64,000 nt of DNA from an uncultured Psychroserpens sp. Lineage in GTDB: Bacteria; Bacteroidota; Bacteroidia; Flavobacteriales; Flavobacteriaceae. Below the pieces are notes generated by a model that saw only the letters and a list, made by a program, of their open reading frames with translations, made no database searches and was not told the origin of the DNA. Shown one piece after another: positions 1-9,025 of this stretch; the first letter of the stretch is position 1; each line of letters opens with the position of its first letter. Location: assembly GCA_947489585.1 (NCBI GenBank), contig CANLEE010000003.1:62001-126000 (forward strand), in the 5' to 3' direction. The position numbers and the translations under genes were made by a program.

Positions 1-212
1 GACAATATCACCCATTTCCATTCTTGTTTATTAATTGTTTTTAAACTCTTTAAACCTACAGCAAATAAAAATAGTCCTGTGATTATTGTTCGTAGTGCTC
101 CTATTTGATAAGGCGTTAAACCGAGTAAAGATTTTTTGATTAAAATAAAGGAACTACCCCAGATTATCGATAAAATCAGTAGGTAAACCCACTTTACGTT
201 AATTTTTCCCAT
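1..212 (-). CDS. DMT/EamA-family transporter, N-terminal part (runs off the window)
   Basis: Reading the minus strand from an ATG at 212 gives about 70 residues with no stop before the window edge. The start MGKINVKWVYLLILSIIWGS is followed by SSFILIKKSLLGLTPYQIG, the typical first helix and W-G-S/T-S-F motif of EamA (drug/metabolite transporter) proteins. These are 10-helix inner membrane carriers, substrate unknown here. A second hydrophobic segment follows (LFLFAVG). The gene is divergent from the lipoprotein at 305. The family call is firm; the substrate cannot be told from a fragment. Confidence 0.75.
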   Translation of the reverse strand, partial: MGKINVKWVYLLILSIIWGSSFILIKKSLLGLTPYQIGALRTIITGLFLFAVGLKSLKTINKQEWKWVIL

Positions 213-304
213 ATCGCTTCTTAACTAATTCACAAAATTGTTAATTTTCATGCAAGGAACATCAATATTTCTTAAGTTTGTTCAAATTATTATTCAAATT
301 TACT

Positions 305-817
305 ATGAAGACATTACGAAATATATTAGCTATTGCATTCATTTCAGTATCTATAGTTGCTTGCAAAAGTGACAAAGATCCAGAAGTAAAAACAATAGAG
401 ACTAAAACAGAGATCAACACAAACGCGGCAAAAAAATTAGACCCTAATGCTACTTATGCGAAAGCAGAGTTTGGCATTGAAGGGATGACTTGCGCTATGG
501 GTTGTGCTAAAACCATCGAAAAAAAGATTGCTAAAATGGATGGTGTAAAATCTGCCAAAGTAGATTTCGAAAAAGAAATAGCTATGGTTGAGTATGACGA
601 AGCTATGGTAACCCCTCAAACATTAGAAGAAGCAGTTGCAAAAGCAGGTGGTACTTATAAAGTAAAAGACATGAAAACAGTTGATTCTTTTTCTGCTGAA
701 AAACATGAATGTGAAGCAAATTGCGCTAAAGCATGTTGTGCAGATAAAACAAAAGACGCTAAAAAAATGGCTTGCGCTGACGATTGTAAAAAAGATTGTT
801 GCGCTAAAAAAGCTTAG
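305..817 (+). CDS. Heavy-metal-associated (HMA) domain lipoprotein
   Basis: I chose the ATG at 305, not the upstream in-frame ATG at 278, because it begins a clean lipoprotein signal (basic start, hydrophobic core, lipobox SIVAC with Cys20). Residues 51-120 form an HMA fold with the metal-binding motif MTCAMGC (Cys63, Cys67), as in CopZ and MerP-like carriers. The last 40 residues are Cys- and Lys-rich (CEANCAKACC, CKKDCC), a likely extra metal-binding tail. It probably binds a soft metal such as copper in the periplasm or at a membrane surface. Unlike many HMA proteins it is not next to a P-type ATPase in this window. The metal is inferred, not shown. Confidence 0.8.
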   Translation: MKTLRNILAIAFISVSIVACKSDKDPEVKTIETKTEINTNAAKKLDPNATYAKAEFGIEGMTCAMGCAKTIEKKIAKMDGVKSAKVDFEKEIAMVEYDEAMVTPQTLEEAVAKAGGTYKVKDMKTVDSFSAEKHECEANCAKACCADKTKDAKKMACADDCKKDCCAKKA

Positions 818-840
818 AATAAGCATTAAATATAATATAA

Positions 841-868
841 AAACCACTCAATTTGAGTGGTTTTTTTA
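841..868. terminator. Bidirectional terminator between the HMA lipoprotein and the CYTH gene
   Basis: AAACCACTC (841-849) pairs with GAGTGGTTT (855-863) around a 5-nt loop, with a T-run on the + side and A-rich sequence before the stem, so it can stop both convergent genes. Confidence 0.85.
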
Positions 869-1336
869 TACCCAAGATTTAAATGGGTATTGGCTTAATT
901 GCGAATTATAATACCGTTGATCTCCTGTCACTTCTTGGCCTAACCATTCTGGTTTTTGGAACACTTCATCTTCTTCTGTTAACTCTACTTCAGCAATAAT
1001 TAAGCCTTCATTATCTGCTGAAAACACATCAACTTCAAATACATGCTGCCCTACTTTTATATCATAGCGAACTTTATCAATCACACCTTTTTCACATAAC
1101 TGTAAAAGCGCTTCTGCATCCGTTTTTGAAATCTCTTTTTCCCATTCAAAGCGTGATAGTCCATCATCAGAAGATAATCCTTTTACTGTCAAATAGCCCT
1201 TATTTCCTTTAAGTCTAACTCTAACGGTTCGTTCAGGATCTGTATTTAAAAACCCCTGAATAATCCTAGTATGTTTATGAGACCTGCTTTTGAAATCTTC
1301 CGAAGTGACTAAAAATTTACGTTCTATTTCTATCAT
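866..1336 (-). CDS. CYTH domain protein (tripolyphosphatase/adenylate cyclase-like)
   Basis: The protein begins MIEIERKFLV, holding the ExExK signature that names the CYTH superfamily (residues 3-7). Further basic and acidic strands of the tunnel fold follow (RVRLKG, LTVKG, EVELTEEDE). I start it at this Met because family members begin at or just before ExExK; an in-frame ATG exists at 1348. Bacterial single-domain CYTH proteins of about 155 residues are usually inorganic tripolyphosphatases or of unknown role. It is divergent from dinB. The family is certain, the substrate is not. Confidence 0.85.
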   Translation of the reverse strand: MIEIERKFLVTSEDFKSRSHKHTRIIQGFLNTDPERTVRVRLKGNKGYLTVKGLSSDDGLSRFEWEKEISKTDAEALLQLCEKGVIDKVRYDIKVGQHVFEVDVFSADNEGLIIAEVELTEEDEVFQKPEWLGQEVTGDQRYYNSQLSQYPFKSWV

Positions 1337-1365
1337 GAAAAAAGACATTTAATGTCTAAATTTAC

Positions 1366-2478
1366 ATGATGTCAAACGATTTACCAATAAGAAAGATTAT
1401 TCATGTCGATATGGACGCTTTTTACGCGTCTGTCGCTCAAATGGATAATCCTGAACTTCGTGGTAAACCTATAGCAGTTGGTGGTGGAGGTATACGAGGT
1501 GTTATTAGTGCTGCAAGTTATGAAGCTCGAAAGTTTGGTGTTAAAAGTGCAATGTCTGGACGACTTGCAATTAAGTTATGTCCTGAACTCATTTTTGTGC
1601 GAACCGATTTTGCAAGGTACACCGAAATTTCTAAAAAAGTACGACGTATTTTTTATGACTATACTGATTTGGTTGAACCCTTATCGTTAGATGAAGCCTA
1701 TCTTGATGTCACTGAAAACAAAAAAGGAAATCCGAGTGCTTCCTTATTAGCTCAAGACATTAGAACTCGCATTTTTAATGAGGTTGGTTTAACCGCTTCA
1801 GCTGGAATTTCTATCAATAAGTTTATCGCTAAAGTTGCAAGTGATTATAACAAGCCTAACGGACAAAAAACTGTAAACCCAGAGGAAGTACTTCAGTTTC
1901 TAGAAGACTTAGATATTCGGAAATTTTATGGTGTTGGAAAAGTGACTGCCGAAAAAATGTATCAAAAAGGCATTTTTACTGGCAAAGATTTAAAATCGAA
2001 ATCGATAGAATACTTAGAAGATCATTTTGGTAAATCTGGAAAATCATACTACTATATTGTTCGAGGGATTCATAACAGTCAAGTGAAACCCAATCGTATT
2101 AGAAAATCGCTTGCAGCTGAACGTACATTTAATGAAAATTTATCTTCGGAAATATTCATGCTCGAAAAGCTAGACCATATAGCAGATGAAGTTGCCAAAC
2201 GTCTCCATAAAAGCAAAGTCGCTGGAAAAACAGTAACGCTCAAAATTAAGTATAGTGATTTCACGCTTCAAACCCGAAGTAAAACCTTACCTTATTTTAT
2301 TAGTGATAAAAGTATTATTCTCGAAACTGCTAAAGACTTATTGTATCAAGAAAAGTTAAATAATTCGGTGCGTTTATTAGGGATTTCATTGTCTAATTTA
2401 AATACAGAAGTCACTAAAAACAAAACACAAAAAATTAAGGAAAAACCTGTGAGTGTCCAATTGAAATTTGAGTTTTAA
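1366..2478 (+). CDS. dinB: DNA polymerase IV (Y family)
   Basis: A 370-residue Y-family translesion polymerase. The first catalytic carboxylate motif is HVDMDAFYASV (residues 13-23) and the second is PLSLDEAYLDVT (near 103-114). The thumb helix-hairpin-helix lies near IRKFYGVGKVTAEKMYQKGI, followed by a little-finger domain. It copies damaged templates with low fidelity. It ends with a QLKFEF-like tail, resembling the QLxLxF beta-clamp-binding peptide of Pol IV. Two ATGs lie together (1366, 1369) and either may be used. Confidence 0.95.
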   Translation: MMSNDLPIRKIIHVDMDAFYASVAQMDNPELRGKPIAVGGGGIRGVISAASYEARKFGVKSAMSGRLAIKLCPELIFVRTDFARYTEISKKVRRIFYDYTDLVEPLSLDEAYLDVTENKKGNPSASLLAQDIRTRIFNEVGLTASAGISINKFIAKVASDYNKPNGQKTVNPEEVLQFLEDLDIRKFYGVGKVTAEKMYQKGIFTGKDLKSKSIEYLEDHFGKSGKSYYYIVRGIHNSQVKPNRIRKSLAAERTFNENLSSEIFMLEKLDHIADEVAKRLHKSKVAGKTVTLKIKYSDFTLQTRSKTLPYFISDKSIILETAKDLLYQEKLNNSVRLLGISLSNLNTEVTKNKTQKIKEKPVSVQLKFEF

Positions 2479-2606
2479 ACAGCTTCTATTGCCAAATTAA
2501 TTAGTGAGGACTTATGCATAATATTATAGAAAGAAATCGTGATTACTTCGTAGTTGAAACAGTCTGTTTGAGAGTGCGCAGTGCTAAGTAGCCAAACGCC
2601 CTAATA

Positions 2607-4049
2607 TTAAAAACTACAACTCGTAATTTCAGTAACTCTTAAGGTATTTACCATCCCTTTATCTTGAATAGGCATTGCCGCTAAACTAATGAGCATGTCA
2701 CCTACATTTAGATAGCCTTTTTTACAAGCTATAGCATTTACATCTTCAATTGTTTCATCTGTACTCACAAACTTATCATAATAAAAGGCTTCAACGCCCC
2801 AAAGCAGACTCAACTGAGTTAAAATACGTTTGTTAGATGTAAAAACTAAAATATGAGCACTTGGTCTCCAAGCCGAAATTTGAAATGCGGTATACCCAGA
2901 ATTCGTTAAGGTAGAAATTGCTTTTGCGCTAATTTCATTGGCCATATTGGCTGCGTGGTAACAGATTGATTTTGTAATATAGCGTTTGGTACGAATATGA
3001 GGTGGTGACTGTGGTACTTTAATCAAATCGGAATCTTCAACGCTTCTTATAATACCTGCCATTTGCTTAATGACTTGTACTGGATAGTTTCCAACAGAAG
3101 TCTCGCCTGATAACATTACAGCATCTGCACCATCCATTACAGAGTTTGCTACATCGTTCACCTCAGCACGTGTTGGTGTAAGACTAGTAATCATCGTTTC
3201 CATCATTTGTGTAGCAATAATTACTGGAATTCTTGCACGCTTAGCACGTAACACCAATTTCTTTTGAATTAATGGCACTTCTTCAGCTGGAATTTCTACA
3301 CCTAAATCACCACGAGCTACCATTAACCCATCACAATAGGCTACAATTTTGTCGATATTTTCTACGGCTTCTGGTTTTTCAATTTTGGCTATAATTGGGA
3401 TCTTGTGGTCACTATGTTTTTTAATTAGCTCTTCAAGTTGCATTAAGTCTTCAGCGTGACGCACAAATGATAATGCCATCCAATCTACTTGTAAACTACA
3501 AGCAAAAATAGCATCATCTATATCCTTTTCTGTCAATGCTGGTTGCGAAATATTTGTATTTGGAAGGTTAACACCCTTTTTAGATCGTAATGGTCCACCT
3601 TGAATGACACGTGTTTTAACTTCAGATTTTTTATCAGTAGAAACCACTTCGAAAATTAATTTTCCGTCATCTAAAAGCACACGCTCACCTGGCTTTGCAT
3701 CTTGTGGAAAATTATCATAAGTCATGTAAACACGCTCTTTAGTGCCTTCAAAACGTTCACCTGTTGCAAATATAATTTCATCACCTTCATTGACAACAAC
3801 TTCTTCTTTCATGACACCTACTCTCAACTTTGGTCCTTGAAGGTCTCCCAAAATTGCTGCATTGAAACCAAATTCTTCATTAAGGCCTCTAATCATTTTT
3901 ACACGCTCTTCTACGTCTTTATAATCGGCATGAGAAAAGTTAATCCTAAAGACATTAACACCTTCTTCTAACATCCCCTTAAGGACTTCCTTTGTACTTG
4001 TCGCTGGTCCCAGCGTAGCTACTATTTTAGTTTTCTTAGTTCTTAACAT
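2607..4049 (-). CDS. pyk: Pyruvate kinase
   Basis: At 480 residues it has the usual bacterial length. It starts RTKKTKIVATLGPAT, the conserved first strand of the TIM barrel. The signature IPIIAKIEKPEAVENID carries the catalytic Lys, and MVARGDLGVEIPAEEVP carries the Mg-binding Asp and Glu. The C-terminal allosteric domain follows. It converts phosphoenolpyruvate and ADP to pyruvate and ATP. Its start codon overlaps the stop of the upstream IPExxxVDY gene, an arrangement common in Flavobacteriaceae. Confidence 0.97.
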   Translation of the reverse strand: MLRTKKTKIVATLGPATSTKEVLKGMLEEGVNVFRINFSHADYKDVEERVKMIRGLNEEFGFNAAILGDLQGPKLRVGVMKEEVVVNEGDEIIFATGERFEGTKERVYMTYDNFPQDAKPGERVLLDDGKLIFEVVSTDKKSEVKTRVIQGGPLRSKKGVNLPNTNISQPALTEKDIDDAIFACSLQVDWMALSFVRHAEDLMQLEELIKKHSDHKIPIIAKIEKPEAVENIDKIVAYCDGLMVARGDLGVEIPAEEVPLIQKKLVLRAKRARIPVIIATQMMETMITSLTPTRAEVNDVANSVMDGADAVMLSGETSVGNYPVQVIKQMAGIIRSVEDSDLIKVPQSPPHIRTKRYITKSICYHAANMANEISAKAISTLTNSGYTAFQISAWRPSAHILVFTSNKRILTQLSLLWGVEAFYYDKFVSTDETIEDVNAIACKKGYLNVGDMLISLAAMPIQDKGMVNTLRVTEITSCSF

Positions 4050-4531
4050 TAATCAAAAATTAGGTGGTCTTTAGATTTTATTTGGTCGACATCTACAGTA
4101 TAGGTCGTTATGACTTGTGGTATCGCTTGAATTTTGTTCAAAATATGTTTTTCGTTAAAATTTCTATGTTCATTAGAAACTTTAAGGAGATAATCTACTG
4201 CTTTAAATTCTGGTAATAGATTAAAAGTTCGCGTCACAGTAGTTGCGTTTTCAAATAAAGACCCAGAACTTTGTAATGCAGCTTCTTCCTTTTTACAGAT
4301 GTTAGATACTAAATTCCAAACCGTATCAAATTTTGTGTTTTCCCATTCATAAATAGAGAATGATGCTGCAAAATAATTGTAATCTAAATCTTGTGGTTTA
4401 CGCTCTAAATTAAGTGCTAAATGCTTATTAAGAAGGTAAGCCAATCGATAATCTTCTAGCCTACAATGTATTGCTAGAAGGGAAAAAGAAGCATCATAAA
4501 AATCGTCAACAAGTAACTTGTGTAATGCCAT
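4049..4531 (-). CDS. IPExxxVDY family protein
   Basis: A 160-residue soluble protein carrying the motif LLPEFKAVDYLLKV (near residues 105-118), a variant of the IPExxxVDY signature of a small family restricted to Bacteroidota. Function is unknown. It sits directly before pyk, overlapping its start codon, with rnc, fabF and acpP upstream on the same strand; this order is common in the group and suggests cotranscription. No signal peptide or membrane segment is seen. Confidence 0.85.
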   Translation of the reverse strand: MALHKLLVDDFYDASFSLLAIHCRLEDYRLAYLLNKHLALNLERKPQDLDYNYFAASFSIYEWENTKFDTVWNLVSNICKKEEAALQSSGSLFENATTVTRTFNLLPEFKAVDYLLKVSNEHRNFNEKHILNKIQAIPQVITTYTVDVDQIKSKDHLIFD

Positions 4532-4653
4532 AATTAATCAACTACAAGTTGTAAATATAGCATAAAATTATCAAGATATAGTTAAAGTTTGTCAAGTATA
4601 GTAACGAAAACGTTGTAGTTAGCACACTAAAATTTAAAAGAATTACTCAAGCT

Positions 4654-5397
4654 CTAAAACGCTTTACTAATTTCCTTCTGGAATGCAAAAAACGCACGCT
4701 TAGAGGCTTTTTCTTCAGCTTTCTTTTTTGAAGTTGCTCGTGCTTTTGCAATGACTTTTTCGTCAATAGATAATTTTACTGAGAAATGTTTTAAGTCATC
4801 ATTCCCTGTATCTTCATAGACGTTATAGTCAAAGGTTTTCTTTTCCTTTTGACACCATTCTATCAATAAACTTTTGTAGCTAATAATACGACCCTCTAAA
4901 GTTTCGATATCAACATGAGGTTTAATGACACGTTTGTAAATGAATTTTTCACAGTATTTATAGCCTTTATCAAGGTAAATGGCGCCAACTAAGGCTTCAA
5001 AAAGGTTTCCGTGAATATTATTTCCGAAGTTAGATTTAGGAATTTTGCTTTCAACTAAATCGATAAGGTTTAACTCTCTACCTAATTCGTTAAGATGCTC
5101 TCTACTCACAACTTTTGACCGCATCTTTGTGAGATAACCTTCGTCTCCATGTGGTACTTTTTCAAATAAGTAAGCAGCAATTACAGCACTCAACATTGCG
5201 TCTCCTACAAATTCTAAGCGCTCATAGTTCATCGCATTTCCGATAGTGTCCTTAATATTCATAGAGCGATGCGTAAATGCTTTAATGTATAAGGACTTTC
5301 TTTTTACCTTATACCCAAGAATATCGTTGAGTAATAAAAAAAAATTCCCGTCTTTATTAGAACGGGAATTTTTTAATATGTTACGAATGAAGCTCAT
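4654..5397 (-). CDS. rnc: Ribonuclease III
   Basis: A 247-residue double-strand-specific endoribonuclease. The signature NYERLEFVGDAMLS (residues 58-71) holds catalytic acidic residues, and a second acidic motif LFEALVGAIYLDKG lies near 132-145. A C-terminal double-stranded RNA-binding domain contains KKKAEEKASKRAFFAF. It processes rRNA and other duplex RNA. It lies 7 nt after fabF, in the acpP-fabF-rnc order typical of bacteria. Confidence 0.96.
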   Translation of the reverse strand: MSFIRNILKNSRSNKDGNFFLLLNDILGYKVKRKSLYIKAFTHRSMNIKDTIGNAMNYERLEFVGDAMLSAVIAAYLFEKVPHGDEGYLTKMRSKVVSREHLNELGRELNLIDLVESKIPKSNFGNNIHGNLFEALVGAIYLDKGYKYCEKFIYKRVIKPHVDIETLEGRIISYKSLLIEWCQKEKKTFDYNVYEDTGNDDLKHFSVKLSIDEKVIAKARATSKKKAEEKASKRAFFAFQKEISKAF

Positions 5398-5404
5398 TCG
5401 GGAT

Positions 5405-6655
5405 TTAGTCTATTTTTTTGAATAATACACAAGCGTTATGACCGCCAAATCCAAACGTATTACTCATGGCAACTTTGATGTCTCTTTTTTGCGCTTTATT
5501 GAGTGTTAAATTTAATTCTGGATCTATGTTTTCGTCAACCGTTTCGTGGTTGATTGTTGGTGGTATAATACCATGCTCCATTGCCATAATTGAAGCAATA
5601 GCTTCAATAGCTCCAGCAGCACCCAACAAATGGCCTGTCATAGATTTAGTAGAATTAATATTAATGTTCTTAGCGTGGCTACCAAATACTTCAGATATAG
5701 CTTTTAACTCGGCAACATCCCCCAAAGGTGTTGATGTTCCGTGTGTATTAATATGATCTACATCTTCAGGATTTAATCCAGCATTTCGCAAACAATTTTT
5801 CATAACTGCAACAACACCAATACCATCTGGATGTGGTGCTGTCATGTGGTAAGCGTCAGATGACAATCCTCCTCCTACAACTTCAGCATAGATTTTAGCG
5901 CCTCTAGCTTTTGCATGCTCATACTCTTCTAAAACAATCGCTCCTGCTCCTTCGCCCAACACAAAACCATCTCGGTTTGCGTCAAATGGTCTCGAAGCTG
6001 ATTTTGGATCGTCATTACGAGTTGACATAGCGTGCATAGCATTAAAACCTCCCATTCCAGCAATAGTAACTGCAGCTTCACTTCCACCAGTAATAACAAC
6101 ATCACAATGATCTAAACGTATATTGTTTAGAGCATCAATCATTGAATTGGCTGAAGAGGCGCAAGCAGAAACAGTTGTGTAATTAGGCCCCATGAAACCA
6201 TATTTTATAGATATGTTTCCTGGTGCTATATCAGCAATCATTTTTGGTATAAAGAATGGGTTAAAACGAGGCGTACCATCACCAGCAGCAAAGTTCAACA
6301 CTTCTTCTTGAAATGTTTCTAAGCCACCAATACCTGCTCCCCAAATTACACCTACCCTTAATTTGTCTACAGCGTCAAGATCTAGTTTCGAGTCTGCAAT
6401 TGCTTCATCTGAAGCAACCATAGCATACTGCGAAAATTTATCCATTTTGCGTGCTAATTTCCTATCAATAAAGTCAGTAACTTCAAAGTTTTTTACTTCA
6501 CAAGCGAATTGCGTTTTGAACTTCTCAGCATCAAAATGCGTCACAGGTGCAGCGCCACTTTTTCCACTAATAAGTGCATCCCAGTATTCATCCTTGGTAT
6601 TGCCTATTGGTGTAAGTGCACCTAAACCGGTAACTACTACTCGCTTTAATTCCAT
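5405..6655 (-). CDS. fabF: 3-oxoacyl-ACP synthase II
   Basis: A 416-residue condensing enzyme of fatty acid elongation. The Cys-His-His triad is visible: SACASSAN holds the nucleophilic Cys, NTHGTSTPLGD the first His, and STKSMTGHLLGAAG the Lys and second His. It adds malonyl-ACP to acyl-ACP chains. It lies 12 nt after acpP on the same strand and leads into rnc. Confidence 0.98.
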   Translation of the reverse strand: MELKRVVVTGLGALTPIGNTKDEYWDALISGKSGAAPVTHFDAEKFKTQFACEVKNFEVTDFIDRKLARKMDKFSQYAMVASDEAIADSKLDLDAVDKLRVGVIWGAGIGGLETFQEEVLNFAAGDGTPRFNPFFIPKMIADIAPGNISIKYGFMGPNYTTVSACASSANSMIDALNNIRLDHCDVVITGGSEAAVTIAGMGGFNAMHAMSTRNDDPKSASRPFDANRDGFVLGEGAGAIVLEEYEHAKARGAKIYAEVVGGGLSSDAYHMTAPHPDGIGVVAVMKNCLRNAGLNPEDVDHINTHGTSTPLGDVAELKAISEVFGSHAKNININSTKSMTGHLLGAAGAIEAIASIMAMEHGIIPPTINHETVDENIDPELNLTLNKAQKRDIKVAMSNTFGFGGHNACVLFKKID

Positions 6656-6667
6656 AAAATAAAATTC

Positions 6668-6901
6668 TTATTTTGCTTCTTCTATATAAGATACAGCTTG
6701 ACCAACTGTTGCGATATTTTCAGCTTGATCGTCTGGAATTTGAATATCGAATTCTTTTTCGAACTCCATTATTAATTCAACAGTGTCTAATGAATCCGCT
6801 CCTAAATCGTTTGTGAAGCTCGCTTCAGTTACAACTTCGTTTTCATCAACTCCTAATTTGTCTACGATAATCGCTTTTACTCTTGATGCAATGTCTGACA
6901 T
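6668..6901 (-). CDS. acpP: Acyl carrier protein
   Basis: A 77-residue acidic helical protein with the phosphopantetheine site [15 protein letters not shown] (Ser in DSL, near residue 36). It carries the growing acyl chain in fatty acid synthesis. It leads the minus-strand group acpP-fabF-rnc and faces purN across about 185 bp. Confidence 0.98.
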   Translation of the reverse strand: MSDIASRVKAIIVDKLGVDENEVVTEASFTNDLGADSLDTVELIMEFEKEFDIQIPDDQAENIATVGQAVSYIEEAK

Positions 6902-7086
6902 AATTTTTTAATTTTAAGTTTTAATTAGGTCGCAAAAATAAAAAAACTTTATTTCAATACACACCTTTACATTAAAAATGTGTTTGTAATTTACTAAAAT
7001 TACTTTGAAGAATTTATCTTTTACGATCTAATTGTTAATTATTATTCTTTTTTTTGTTCTGAATAATAGTAACTGATTGTCTGTAA

Positions 7087-7653
7087 ATGAAACGTATTGT
7101 AATCTTTGCGTCCGGAAGTGGAACCAATGCTGAAAATTTAATTAAGTTTTTTCACAACAGAGAAAATGCTTCTGTTATTCAGGTATTAACTAACAATCCC
7201 TATGCCAAAGTTTTGGAACGTGCCAAAAAACTCAAAGTTAGCGCGCTGTCATTCAATAAAATAGCTTTTACTGGAACAAATCATGTCTTGGATATTTTAA
7301 AATCATCTCAACCAGATTTAATTGTCTTAGCTGGTTTTTTATGGAAATTTCCTGAACATATTTTAAAAGCATTTCCAAATAAAGTCATCAACATCCATCC
7401 AGCTTTATTACCAAAATATGGAGGAAAAGGCATGTATGGTATGCATGTTCATGAAGCCATTATTGCAAATAATGAAACTGAAACAGGCATCACAATTCAT
7501 TATGTAAATGAGCATTATGATGAAGGTGCAATTATTTTTCAATCCAAATGTGCTGTAAATATGACTGATTCTGCTCAAGATGTAGCTAATAAAATCCATG
7601 AATTGGAAATGGAACACTTTCCGAAGGTGGTAGAGAAACTATTAAATGAGTAA
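7087..7653 (+). CDS. purN: Phosphoribosylglycinamide formyltransferase (PurN type)
   Basis: A 188-residue enzyme that transfers formyl from 10-formyl-THF to GAR in purine synthesis. Motifs are FASGSGTNAENLI (phosphate-binding turn), INIHPALLPKYGGKGMYG (catalytic His and substrate loop) and a downstream HYVNEHYDEGAII, equivalent to the conserved Asp loop. It overlaps rnhA by 8 bp, so the two are probably cotranscribed. Confidence 0.95.
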   Translation: MKRIVIFASGSGTNAENLIKFFHNRENASVIQVLTNNPYAKVLERAKKLKVSALSFNKIAFTGTNHVLDILKSSQPDLIVLAGFLWKFPEHILKAFPNKVINIHPALLPKYGGKGMYGMHVHEAIIANNETETGITIHYVNEHYDEGAIIFQSKCAVNMTDSAQDVANKIHELEMEHFPKVVEKLLNE

Positions 7654-8287
7654 AAAAAAGAAAAAATATTATACCGTTTGGAAAGGACATCACACTGGTG
7701 TTTTTGAATCTTGGGATGATTGTAAGGCGCAGATTAAAGATTTTCAAGGCGCACAATACAAATCTTTTACCACGTTTGATGCTGCAAAAAAAGCATTAAA
7801 AGGAAATTACAAAGATTATATAGGTAAAAGCAAAAAATTTAATAGTGAGCTTTCCGAAGCACAACTTAAAAAAATTGGCCAACCTAATTATAAATCCATT
7901 TCGGTTGATGCAGCCTCTTCGGGTAATCCAGGGAAAATGGAATATCGTGGTGTAGACACAAAAACAAAAAAACAACTCTTTATTCAAGGCCCATTTGAAC
8001 AAGGCACTAATAATATTGGTGAGTTTTTAGCTATTGTTCATGGACTTGCTTTATTAAAAAATAAAAATAGCGACCTTATTATATATACCGATTCGAAGAC
8101 AGCCATGAGTTGGGTTAGAAAAAAAACTTGTAACACAAAACTAGAACGCAATACTAAAAACGAAACGTTGTTTGAATTGGTAGATCGGGCTGTTATTTGG
8201 TTAAAAAATAACACTTACAAGACTACTATTGTTAAGTGGGAAACCAAAGCTTGGGGTGAAATTCCAGCCGACTTTGGTAGAAAATAA
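7646..8287 (+). CDS. rnhA: Ribonuclease H with N-terminal viroplasmin domain
   Basis: 213 residues. The N-terminus (KKKKYYTVWKGHHTGVFESW) is the viroplasmin/hybrid-binding module typical of eukaryotic-type RNase H1 and Bacteroidota homologues. The catalytic domain starts near 90 (SISVDAASSGNPGKMEYRG, first Asp), has NIGEFLAIVHGL (catalytic Glu) and LIIYTDSKTAMSWV (second Asp). It removes RNA from RNA-DNA hybrids. It overlaps purN. Confidence 0.93.
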   Translation: MSKKKKKYYTVWKGHHTGVFESWDDCKAQIKDFQGAQYKSFTTFDAAKKALKGNYKDYIGKSKKFNSELSEAQLKKIGQPNYKSISVDAASSGNPGKMEYRGVDTKTKKQLFIQGPFEQGTNNIGEFLAIVHGLALLKNKNSDLIIYTDSKTAMSWVRKKTCNTKLERNTKNETLFELVDRAVIWLKNNTYKTTIVKWETKAWGEIPADFGRK

Positions 8288-8355
8288 TCTTAAAATTTAA
8301 TTCCTTTTGTAATTCTTAGAGCATTTTAACTACTAAAGTTGAAATTAAAATCGCC

Positions 8356-8952
8356 ATGCAAAAGAAAATCATACTGCTACTTTTTTGTCTTCCCTTTTTA
8401 GGAATCTCTCAACAAAATTGGAACCTAAAAAAAGAAAGTCATCAAATAAAGATATATACTCGAGATGCTGACAACTCTAATTTAAAAGAATTTAAAGCAG
8501 TCACAATTATTAATACTGCTTCCAATACTATTTTAAACGAACTTCTAGATGCGCCAAAGTATTTTGAAGGTTGCAAATCTAATGTAAGTTATTACGTTAA
8601 GGAACTCAAAGACAATCAACATGTGTTTTATGCACATAAAGATTTACCTTGGCCCATCAAAGACCGTGATATCGTAACTTTATTAACTGTAAATAAAATT
8701 GATCCTGCTACAACAAAACTCACCTTAGAAAGTCTTCCAAATGAGTTACCACAAAAGGATAAAACGATAAGAGTGAAAAAATTAATGGGACATTGGTTAT
8801 TAGAAGAAATAGATGGTACAACTATGGTGACACAGCAATTGTTTTTAGACCCTGAAGGGAGCCTTCCACCATTTGTAGTGAATAGCCTACTCATCAAAGG
8901 CCCTTATAAAACCTTCAGAGAACTTCATGAATCTGTGACCGATACAAAATAG
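8356..8952 (+). CDS. START-domain lipid-binding-like protein, exported
   Basis: 198 residues with an N-terminal signal peptide (KKIILLLFCLPFLGISQQ). The rest matches the START/SRPBCC fold: KESHQIKIYTRD, then APKYFEGCKSNVSYY and a DLPWPIKDRDIVTLL strand typical of StAR-like domains, ending in a C-terminal helix. It probably binds a hydrophobic ligand in the periplasm. No operon partner is evident. Confidence 0.8.
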   Translation: MQKKIILLLFCLPFLGISQQNWNLKKESHQIKIYTRDADNSNLKEFKAVTIINTASNTILNELLDAPKYFEGCKSNVSYYVKELKDNQHVFYAHKDLPWPIKDRDIVTLLTVNKIDPATTKLTLESLPNELPQKDKTIRVKKLMGHWLLEEIDGTTMVTQQLFLDPEGSLPPFVVNSLLIKGPYKTFRELHESVTDTK

Positions 8953-8974
8953 ATTCTATTCCTCATAAAAAATA

Positions 8975-9004
8975 TTGAGTTTGTAATTAATCGCTGTATA
9001 TTTG
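8975..9004 (+). promoter_or_regulatory. Bacteroidota-type promoter of the PfkB kinase gene
   Basis: TTG at 8975-8977 and a perfect -7 box TATATTTG at 8997-9004 are separated by 19 nt, the usual Bacteroidota spacing. The implied transcription start near 9010 lies downstream of an in-frame ATG at 9002, which supports the ATG at 9026 as the true start. Confidence 0.7.
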
Positions 9005-9025
9005 CAGCAAATTTTAAAACGCTTT